Shown: piece by piece, positions 30,489-36,028 of the stretch
Position numbering within the stretch: position 1 is the stretch's first letter
Layout of the letters: each line of letters begins with the position of its first letter
Assembly: GCA_030372985.1 (NCBI GenBank)
Contig: JAUCQB010000020.1
Span: 1 to 36,028 of the forward strand
Direction of reading: 5' to 3'
From: Phycisphaerae bacterium
GTDB lineage: Bacteria; Planctomycetota; Phycisphaerae; UBA1845; PWPN01
Length of the DNA stretch: 36,028 nucleotides
The notes under the pieces: model-generated
The model's input: the letters and a program-made list of their open reading frames with translations, nothing else
What the model was told of the DNA's origin: nothing
Database searches by the model: none
Made by a program: the position numbers and the translations under genes

Positions 30489-31718
30489 ATGGACAAGACT
30501 ATCCTTCTCGTTTTTGGGTTCGTGTATGTCGGCATGATCCTCGGCCGGTTTCCCGGCCTGGCCATGGATCGGACCGGTATCGCACTCATCGGGGCGATCA
30601 TTCTGCTGGCCGGCGAGCGGATCGAGCTGACCGACGCGTGGCACGCCGTCGATGTGCCGACGATCGGCCTGCTGTTCGGCCTGATGGTCCTGTCCGCCCA
30701 GTTCCGTCTTGGCGGACTGTACACCGCCATCACTCGGCGCATGGTTGTCGCCGAGGTTTCACCGCCGGCATTGCTGGCCATTATCATTGCTGTTTCCGGC
30801 CTGCTGTCGGCGCTGCTGGCCAACGACATCGTCTGCCTGGCCGTCGCCCCCCTGCTGGTCGAAACCTGTGCCCGGCGGCGGCTGAACCCCCTGCCTTTCC
30901 TGCTTGGGCTGGCGTGCGCCTCCAACATCGGATCGGCGGCAACGCTGATCGGCAATCCGCAGAACATGCTCATCGGGCAGAAGCTGAGGATGTCGTTCGG
31001 CGGCTACCTGCTCGACGGCCTGGTACCGGCGACCTTCGGGCTGGCGGCCGCATGGGCCATATTGGTCCGGCAGACCCGCGGCCGATGGGAGGCCGAAACG
31101 CCTCTGCGCCACGTGGAAGCACCACGATTCCATCCTTATCAGTCGGGCAAGGGAGTGGTCATCCTGATTGCCCTCGTCGTCGCCTTCCTGGCAACGCCGA
31201 TCCCCCGGGAGCTGCTCGCCCTGGCCGCGGCGGGAATCATCCTGACCAGCCGCAGAATGCACAGTCGCCGCATGCTCGGCCTGGTCGACTGGGAGTTGCT
31301 TGTCTTGTTCATCGCCTTGTTTATCGTCAACAGGGCGTTGGAGTCGACCGGGGCCCTGACCCTGGTCATGCAGCGACTCGATGCCATGCACGTGGACCTC
31401 GGCCACATGGGCTGGCTCTTTGTGGTCACCGCAATCCTGTCAAACCTCGTCTCCAACGTTCCGGCCACGATGCTCCTGCTGCCAGCCGCCTCGGCCCACG
31501 GCGACCCTCACTTGGCCGGGTCGGTGCTGGCGCTGTCGAGCACCCTGGCCGGCAACCTCTTCATCGCCGGCAGCATTGCCAACATCATCGTCGTCAACCA
31601 GGCCGAGCGGCTGGGCGTTCACATCGGCTGGCGCGAGCATGCCCGCGCCGGTGTGCCGGTGACGCTGGCCACGCTGCTGATCGCAGCCGGGTGGCTGGTT
31701 CTGCGTTCGGCAATGTGA
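30489..31718 (+). CDS. ArsB/SLC13-type anion or ion transporter
   Basis: This 409-residue membrane protein belongs to the ion transporter (IT) superfamily, which includes ArsB, NhaD and SLC13/CitMHS carriers. About 11 hydrophobic segments are visible. Two re-entrant-loop motifs characteristic of the fold appear: SNIGSAATLIGNPQNMLIG in the first half and LSNLVSNVPATMLLLP in the second. DIVCLAVAPLLVETC before the first loop is also typical. The substrate (arsenite, dicarboxylate, sulfate or Na+/H+) cannot be told from sequence, and no arsR or arsC gene is nearby. ATG 30489 starts directly before the first membrane helix; upstream codons in frame overlap the nucleotidyltransferase relic. The ribosome-binding site is weak. 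Confidence 0.85.
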   Translation: MDKTILLVFGFVYVGMILGRFPGLAMDRTGIALIGAIILLAGERIELTDAWHAVDVPTIGLLFGLMVLSAQFRLGGLYTAITRRMVVAEVSPPALLAIIIAVSGLLSALLANDIVCLAVAPLLVETCARRRLNPLPFLLGLACASNIGSAATLIGNPQNMLIGQKLRMSFGGYLLDGLVPATFGLAAAWAILVRQTRGRWEAETPLRHVEAPRFHPYQSGKGVVILIALVVAFLATPIPRELLALAAAGIILTSRRMHSRRMLGLVDWELLVLFIALFIVNRALESTGALTLVMQRLDAMHVDLGHMGWLFVVTAILSNLVSNVPATMLLLPAASAHGDPHLAGSVLALSSTLAGNLFIAGSIANIIVVNQAERLGVHIGWREHARAGVPVTLATLLIAAGWLVLRSAM

Positions 31719-31885
31719 GAGAATCACTTTTCCACGATGGTTGTCGGCTCTCTCATGGACTGCGGGGTGAAACCGCCACTTTCCCAGAAGACACTTGCAC
31801 GGCCTGCGAGGCAGTATTATCATGGAGTCAACTCCCTCAGTTCGGTCTATCGCCTCATGCGAGCCGGCGCACAAGGAGGTCAACC

Positions 31886-33613
31886 GTGCCTGACCGAAGA
31901 GTACCACCTGGAACCGCCGCTCCTTGGCGGGTGTTGACTCTGTCTATCGTGGGCGCGGTGGTCGTCAGTGGGACCTCGCGGCTGCAAGCCCAGCCGTGTC
32001 TGTTCTGGGAACAGCAGAATCTGCAGCTCTCGCCATCACCCCGATACGGCCATGCGATGGCGTCCGACCACGGCCGAGGCAGGGTCATACTGGTTGGCGG
32101 AAGTATTAGCCCAACAAGCTCTTACGCCAAGAGCGACGAAGTCTGGGAGTGGGACGGCCTTCACTGGCATCTTGTCGGGACGGCTCCTTCGGCATGCAGC
32201 TTTCATGCGATGGCCTACGACTCGATTCGCTCCCGCATGGTGGTCTTTGGAGGCGCAATTCTTGTCCCGCCGCAAGACGGTTACACCTACAATGATAGAA
32301 CCTGGGAATGGGACGGGAATTCGTGGCGGCAATATCTCCGTACCACGCGCCCACATCCGAGAGTCCGCCATGCGATGGCGTACGACCCGGCACGCGGCGT
32401 CACCGTCCTGTTCGGCGGCTACTACCACTCTTGGTGCGACTGGGCACCGTGCAACCAGGGCCCGTACTTCAGCGACACCTGGGAATGGGACGGCTCTGCG
32501 TGGACCGAGCGAGCGGCAACCGGTCCCCCGCCCCGGGCCGGGCACGTCATGGTCTACGACAGTATTCGTGAAGTCATCGTGCTCTTTGGCGGGCATAACG
32601 GTTCAGCCTTCATGAACGACACGTGGGAATGGGATGGGCAGGCCTGGACGCACCGAACCCCCGCGACGGTCCCACCGGCGCGGACTGATGCGGCGATGGC
32701 CTTCGACCCGGCGCGGGGCGTCTGCGTCCTGTTCAGCGGGTACCAGGATCAGAATGCCGGCACGCCGGCCCTGGATGATACCTGGGAATGGGATGGCAAC
32801 GACTGGTCGCGGCAAATCATCCCGCCGGCGCCCCCGCCGCGGTTCGGCCACGCCATGGCCTTCGATTGCGTGCGCGGGATGAGCCTTTTGTTTGGAGGTT
32901 ACGGCGTGCCACAACAGCCCTCGGCCCTCTTGGGCGACACTTGGCTGGGGGGCTTCAACGACATGGACGGCGACGGGCTCACCGATCCGTGTGACGAGTG
33001 CACCGACACCGACAACGACGGGTTCGGCAACCCCGGCTTGCCGGCCAACACCTGCCCGCCGGACAACTGCCCCGCCGCTGCAAATCCTGAACAGGAGGAC
33101 GGAGACGATGACGGTCTTGGCGACGTCTGCGACAACTGTCCGGCCATTGCCAACCCCGATCAGGCGGACGCCGACCGCGACCTCATTGGCGACCTCTGTG
33201 ATCCTTGCACCGATATCGACGGTGACGGATTCGGGAACCCCGGGTTCGCGCCCAATACCTGCGCGTTGGACAACTGTCCTGCCGCTGCAAATCCTGAACA
33301 GGAAGACGTCGACGATGACGACGTCGGCGATGCCTGCGATCTCTGTCCGGACACCCAGAGCGGCGTGGCCGTCGATCAGACCGGCTGCCCCGTGCCGATT
33401 CCCGGCGACTTCGACCATGACAGCGACGTCGATCAAGTCGACTTCGGCTGTTTTCAGCGCTGCCTCAGCGGGGATACCGTCACCCAGCCGGATCCCTCGT
33501 GCAGAGGCACACGACTGGACCCCGACAGTGACGTGGATGTGTACGATACCTCGATCTTCCTGCGCTGCCTCAGCGGGCCCGGAGTGCCGGGTGACCCTCA
33601 CTGCGCGGATTGA
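31886..33613 (+). CDS. Secreted kelch / thrombospondin-3 / dockerin-like protein
   Basis: The start is GTG 31886, preceded by a perfect AAGGAGGT (31873-31880). The open frame continues far upstream only as a shadow of the transporter gene. A signal peptide follows (RVLTLSIVGAVVVSG, cleavage near LQA-QP). Residues about 45-350 contain about six kelch-like repeats, each with TWEWDG, then PPxRxGHAMAYD and VxLFGG, forming a beta propeller. Residues about 355-500 are thrombospondin type 3 calcium repeats (DNCPAAANPEQEDGDDDGLG and relatives). Residues about 506-575 are the two-loop dockerin-like tail seen in the proteins at 4139 and 5939, ending in HCAD. The first Cys of the tail is replaced here (PGDFDHDSDVDQ). 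It is probably a cell-surface adhesion or binding protein; the 575 residues show no enzyme motif. Confidence 0.88.
   Translation: MPDRRVPPGTAAPWRVLTLSIVGAVVVSGTSRLQAQPCLFWEQQNLQLSPSPRYGHAMASDHGRGRVILVGGSISPTSSYAKSDEVWEWDGLHWHLVGTAPSACSFHAMAYDSIRSRMVVFGGAILVPPQDGYTYNDRTWEWDGNSWRQYLRTTRPHPRVRHAMAYDPARGVTVLFGGYYHSWCDWAPCNQGPYFSDTWEWDGSAWTERAATGPPPRAGHVMVYDSIREVIVLFGGHNGSAFMNDTWEWDGQAWTHRTPATVPPARTDAAMAFDPARGVCVLFSGYQDQNAGTPALDDTWEWDGNDWSRQIIPPAPPPRFGHAMAFDCVRGMSLLFGGYGVPQQPSALLGDTWLGGFNDMDGDGLTDPCDECTDTDNDGFGNPGLPANTCPPDNCPAAANPEQEDGDDDGLGDVCDNCPAIANPDQADADRDLIGDLCDPCTDIDGDGFGNPGFAPNTCALDNCPAAANPEQEDVDDDDVGDACDLCPDTQSGVAVDQTGCPVPIPGDFDHDSDVDQVDFGCFQRCLSGDTVTQPDPSCRGTRLDPDSDVDVYDTSIFLRCLSGPGVPGDPHCAD
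33074..33303 (+). repeat. Direct DNA repeat in thrombospondin-3 units
   Basis: A 23-bp stretch at 33074-33096 recurs exactly at 33281-33303, 207 bp on and in frame. It encodes the AAANPEQE part of two repeat units. Identity at DNA level suggests recent duplication or gene conversion of the repeat unit. Confidence 0.85.
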
Positions 33614-33625
33614 ACGCAAGCAACG

Positions 33626-33644
33626 CATATCGTGAAACGATATG
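33626..33644. terminator. Hairpin between convergent genes
   Basis: CATATCGT-GAA-ACGATATG is a perfect 8-bp stem with a 3-nt loop in the 41-bp gap between two convergent stops. No T tract follows, but its position suits a two-way terminator or mRNA end-protecting structure. Confidence 0.5.
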
Positions 33645-33654
33645 ATGGTTGAAT

Positions 33655-34509
33655 CTACGGTATCTCTGGAAAGCGCCACTCCCCATCCAGAAACTTGTAG
33701 GTGACGTGCTTGTCGCGGGCGATGTTTTCTGCGCCGAGTCCGTTCCAATAGCGATTGTCGATGTAGACCTGCCGAGGCGACATCACCTCCACGTGCCCGT
33801 CGGCAAAGCACAGGTTGGACTTGCCGCCATGCCGTGTTGAGATGTAGGTGCGGTAGTCTTTCCAGGCGTAAGATTCGTACTCCTTGCCGCTGGGAGTCTG
33901 GTTGTAGGTGTGCAGGCTGTGCTCGGGAATGAACGTCGGGTCCAGGGTGTAGCCGTGGTTGCCGAACATATCCTTGTCGTTGACGCCGTTGACGTGCTCC
34001 TTGGTCCAGCCGGTGCCGTCGGAATCTCCAAAGGCGATGGTCCGGGCCGGAAAGCGAACGACTTTGACCGGGAAGTTCTCATAGGGAGCTCTGGGGGCAA
34101 TGTCATTATAGCGCGTGCCGCCGAGGTACTTATAGTTGTAGCCGTAGGAGTTGTTACGCCCCACCTCCCAGTCCGCGACGGCTGCACAGCCCTGCACCTC
34201 GTAGCCCTTCAGCAGCCTGGCCATGGCATTGAACCAGCGGATCCGCTCTTCCTTCAGGGTGCTCGGATTGTCTGGGTCAGGGTGCAACAGGATCCATTGA
34301 TGACCTGGATAGACGTCATATTGGTGTATATACATGGTCATCCCCAGACCGAGTTGGTGAAGGTTTGACTTGCAGGCCGCTGACCGGGCGTATACTCTGG
34401 CGCGGTTGATCGCGGGGACCAGAAGGGTCATCAGCAGCCCCATGATCCCTACGACGACCAGCACTTCCATCAGCGTAAAACCACCCCGAGCCCTCGATTT
34501 CGACGTCAT
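33655..34509 (-). CDS. Prepilin-like (type II pseudopilin) protein with H-x-DG domain
   Basis: This 284-residue protein has a type IV prepilin leader: the basic MTSKSRARGG followed by FTLMEVLVVVGIMGLLMTLL, with cleavage expected after the Gly and a conserved Glu at position +5. The rest is a secreted globular region ending with HGGKSNLCFADGHVEVMSP, the H-x(n)-DG C-terminal motif of the large planctomycete pseudopilin-like (DUF1559-related) family. Such proteins are present in many copies per genome and their role is not established; minor pilins or matrix proteins are possible. GGAGG lies about 10 nt before the ATG. The gene stands alone. Confidence 0.9.
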   Translation of the reverse strand: MTSKSRARGGFTLMEVLVVVGIMGLLMTLLVPAINRARVYARSAACKSNLHQLGLGMTMYIHQYDVYPGHQWILLHPDPDNPSTLKEERIRWFNAMARLLKGYEVQGCAAVADWEVGRNNSYGYNYKYLGGTRYNDIAPRAPYENFPVKVVRFPARTIAFGDSDGTGWTKEHVNGVNDKDMFGNHGYTLDPTFIPEHSLHTYNQTPSGKEYESYAWKDYRTYISTRHGGKSNLCFADGHVEVMSPRQVYIDNRYWNGLGAENIARDKHVTYKFLDGEWRFPEIP

Positions 34510-34551
34510 TGTCCCCGAGCCTCCAGCAAGACACCCCCTTACTTATTAGAC

Positions 34552-34577
34552 GTCACAACCGTCACAATGTTTGTCAC
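34552..34577. repeat. Three spaced GTCAC direct repeats upstream of the prepilin gene
   Basis: GTCACAA (34552), GTCACAA (34561) and GTCAC (34573) are spaced 9 and 12 bp apart, about 45-65 bp upstream of the prepilin start. The near-helical spacing could suit a multi-site regulator. This is position-based inference only. Confidence 0.4.
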
Positions 34578-34747
34578 TCATGCCGGATTGCTTGCCACAG
34601 ATGAACCATACCGTTTCCCCCTCTCGAAGTCCAGCAGAAACCAACGGCTCCCGCGGCTCGCCAGCGTGTATGACAGACCGCAGAGGGATTTACGGTGATG
34701 GCGGACACCCGCCATGATCCGTTTTCGCCAATCAGCCCGGGCTGGGT

Positions 34748-34753
34748 TACAAT
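34748..34753 (+). promoter_or_regulatory. Possible -10 box directly before the acyltransferase gene
   Basis: TACAAT (5/6 to consensus) lies 8 nt before ATG 34762 with only a weak -35 (TTCGCC at 18 bp). There is no ribosome-binding site, so a leaderless mRNA is possible. Confidence 0.4.
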
Positions 34754-34761
34754 GCCACCCC

Positions 34762-35676
34762 ATGCGGCAACGCCGAATGCTGACAGACCTGCTCGTTTAC
34801 CTGGCCGTCCGGCTGGCGGCGATGGTATTCCAGATGTTCCCCGTGAACTGGAATCTGGCCACCGCCCGGAGGATGGTCCACATCTGGTGCCGGATCATGC
34901 CGCGCCACCTGAACCGGGCCAGGGAGCACCTGCGGCTGGCCTACAACTCGCAGTTGTCACCGCGGCAAATCGACCAGCTTGCTTTCCGCTCCCTCGAACA
35001 AATGTCAATGATGGCCATGGAGTGCCTGTTCACCCCGCGGCTGATCAACGAGCTCACGTGGCACCGGTACATCCGTCTCAACGGCATCGACAAGGCCCTC
35101 GACCGCCTGCTCAGGGGGCAGGGAGCGATCCTGGTCACCGGCCACTACGGAAGCTGGGAACTGGTCGGGTTTGCTCTGGCAGCGTTGGGGTTTCCCCTGA
35201 CGGCGGTCATGCGGCCGCTGGACAATCCCTGGCTCAACGAGTTCATTCTGGGCATTCGGGCCAGGCGCGGCCTGCAGTTGCTGTACAAGAAGGGAGCGTC
35301 ACAATCGGCCGGTGATGTGCTGGAATCCGGCGGCCTGCTGGGCTTCATCGCCGATCAGAACGCCGGCCGCAAGGGCGAGTTCGTCGACTTCTTCGGACAG
35401 AAGGCGTCGACCTACAAATCCATCGGCCTGCTGGCCGTGCAGCACAACGTGCCCATCCTTGTCGGATACGCCCGGCGGCTGAGCGATAACTTCGAGTATG
35501 AGGTCGGCTGCAACCGGATCATCGAGCCACACGAATGGGCCGACAAACCTGATCAGCTCCACTGGATCACCCAGGAGTACACCAGCGCGATTGAGCAGTT
35601 CATCCGCCAGGCGCCCGAGCAATACCTTTGGATCCACCGCCGCTGGAAAACGCGACCAAAGGACGAACAATCCTGA
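34762..35676 (+). CDS. LpxL/HtrB-family lysophospholipid acyltransferase
   Basis: The protein has 304 residues and the fold of late acyltransferases that add a second fatty acid to lipid A or related lipids at the inner membrane. The catalytic HX4E motif is HYGSWE near residue 130, preceded by GQGAILVTG as in LpxL. An N-terminal hydrophobic stretch (LLVYLAVRLAAMVFQMF) is the expected anchor. FIADQNAG and VDFFGQKASTYKSIGLLAV match the acceptor and acyl-binding regions, and QYLWIHRRWKTRP near the end is the usual C-terminal signature (WxHRRWKTRP). I start at ATG 34762; upstream in-frame residues are unlikely. It suggests an outer membrane with lipid A-like lipid, consistent with planctomycetes. 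Confidence 0.9.
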   Translation: MRQRRMLTDLLVYLAVRLAAMVFQMFPVNWNLATARRMVHIWCRIMPRHLNRAREHLRLAYNSQLSPRQIDQLAFRSLEQMSMMAMECLFTPRLINELTWHRYIRLNGIDKALDRLLRGQGAILVTGHYGSWELVGFALAALGFPLTAVMRPLDNPWLNEFILGIRARRGLQLLYKKGASQSAGDVLESGGLLGFIADQNAGRKGEFVDFFGQKASTYKSIGLLAVQHNVPILVGYARRLSDNFEYEVGCNRIIEPHEWADKPDQLHWITQEYTSAIEQFIRQAPEQYLWIHRRWKTRPKDEQS

Positions 35677-35683
35677 CGAACCC

Positions 35684-35702
35684 GGCGAGGGCGTTGCTCG
35701 CC
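35684..35702 (+). terminator. Weak hairpin after the acyltransferase gene
   Basis: GGCGAG and CTCGCC pair around a 7-nt loop, 8 nt past the stop at 35676. No T tract follows, so it is at most a weak terminator. Confidence 0.3.
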
Positions 35703-35742
35703 TGCCTTGACACCCCCCAACCCCGCCCGATCATCTTGGGGC

Positions 35743-36027
35743 CTATTGTCCAACCACAATCACCAACGGCTGGCCGGCCGAGGCCGGGTACGTTGCGCAG
35801 GCCGTGTCCACGAACTGGGCATCCGTCAGGGGCAGGTGGTACGTTCCGGGCTCGGCTGAGATGGTCAGCGACAATGTGGCCAGGACTGTCTGTCCGGCGG
35901 GAAGCGGTTCTCTGGTCACGCCGCCGATGCCGGCCGTGGTTGTGAACCACTGGGCCGAGTCTTGTGCCTCAATCGCAGGGTCCACGGCCGGGGTGGCGAT
36001 GGGGCCGTTGATGACCGTCAGGTCCTG
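35743..36027 (-). CDS. 3' end of a gene with a cohesin-like C-terminus (partial)
   Basis: The frame is open from the window edge to a stop at 35743, giving about 94 residues; the start lies beyond the window. It reads QDLTVINGPIATPAVDPAIE at the edge, then a strand-rich segment with LATLSLTISAEPGTYHLPLT and FVDTACATYPASAGQPLVIVV. The pattern (A-T-L-S-L-x-I, P-G-T-Y-x-L-x-L-x-D-A-x-F, then G-x-x-L-x-I-V-V) resembles the last strands of a cohesin-type beta sandwich, the usual partner of dockerins. It is probably extracellular. An ordinary Ig-like exoprotein domain is the main alternative. Confidence 0.6.
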   Translation of the reverse strand, partial: QDLTVINGPIATPAVDPAIEAQDSAQWFTTTAGIGGVTREPLPAGQTVLATLSLTISAEPGTYHLPLTDAQFVDTACATYPASAGQPLVIVVGQ

Positions 36028-36028
36028 C

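Noticed and set aside
30638..31885. Upstream extension of the kelch protein reading frame
   Set aside because: The extension overlaps the whole transporter gene in another frame; the GTG at 31886 has a perfect ribosome-binding site and is followed by a signal peptide.
34578..34763. Minus-strand 61-codon frame upstream of the acyltransferase
   Set aside because: It overlaps the presumed acyltransferase promoter and has no conserved-looking sequence.

Overview
The window looks like a chromosomal contig from an uncultivated planctomycete, probably Phycisphaerae-like. The evidence is high GC, low coding density, mixed gene orientation and several large secreted proteins ending in paired calcium-loop (dockerin-like) modules. 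Other planctomycete traits are DCNGN-type text in an exoprotein, kelch plus thrombospondin-3 repeats, a prepilin-like protein with an H-x-DG C-terminus, and expanded ceramidase-like, SDR and DapA-like families. The first 38 bases are not genomic: positions 5-38 are a Nextera/Tn5 sequencing adapter left on the contig end.

Layout. 0.07-1.7 kb: a secreted dockerin-type protein (-), followed by about 735 bp with no convincing gene. 2.5-3.7 kb: anmK (-), a peptidoglycan-recycling kinase. 4.1-7.8 kb: two tandem secreted proteins (+) that share a BACON-like domain and a cysteine-containing dockerin-like tail. 8.1-8.9 kb: ispH (+). 9.1-14.0 kb: a giant secreted M28-like/PA domain fused to an FtsX-type permease (-), with no ATPase beside it. 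14.4-15.3 kb: an AsmA-like anchored protein (+). 15.3-18.1 kb: a large exported protein of unknown function (-), divergent from nadB (18.2-19.9 kb, +). 19.9-20.2 kb: a small planctomycete-type protein (-) that looks leaderless.

20.3-30 kb is the most functionally coherent stretch. A sodium:solute symporter, a HigBA-like toxin-antitoxin pair, a ceramidase-like metallohydrolase, an SDR and a DapA-like lyase all lie on the minus strand, divergent from a GH78 alpha-L-rhamnosidase lipoprotein. I read this as a probable locus for using rhamnose-containing or other deoxy-sugar glycans (inference). The ceramidase-like protein keeps its metal ligands but has Ala where the ceramidase nucleophile Ser should be. 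The DapA-like protein keeps the Schiff-base Lys but lacks the usual Tyr. Two elaborate inverted repeats flank the DapA-like gene.

30-36 kb: a small protein gene overlapping a truncated nucleotidyltransferase gene, an ArsB/SLC13-like ion transporter, a kelch/TSP3/dockerin-like exoprotein (GTG start), a prepilin-like protein, a lipid A-type acyltransferase, and the 3' end of a gene with a cohesin-like C-terminus running off the window.

Start sites fall into two groups. Some genes have strong Shine-Dalgarno sequences; others (nadB, the small gene at 20156, the gene at 30073, the acyltransferase) have a promoter -10 element 6-10 nt before the start codon, suggesting leaderless mRNAs. No tRNA, rRNA, CRISPR array or insertion sequence was recognised.
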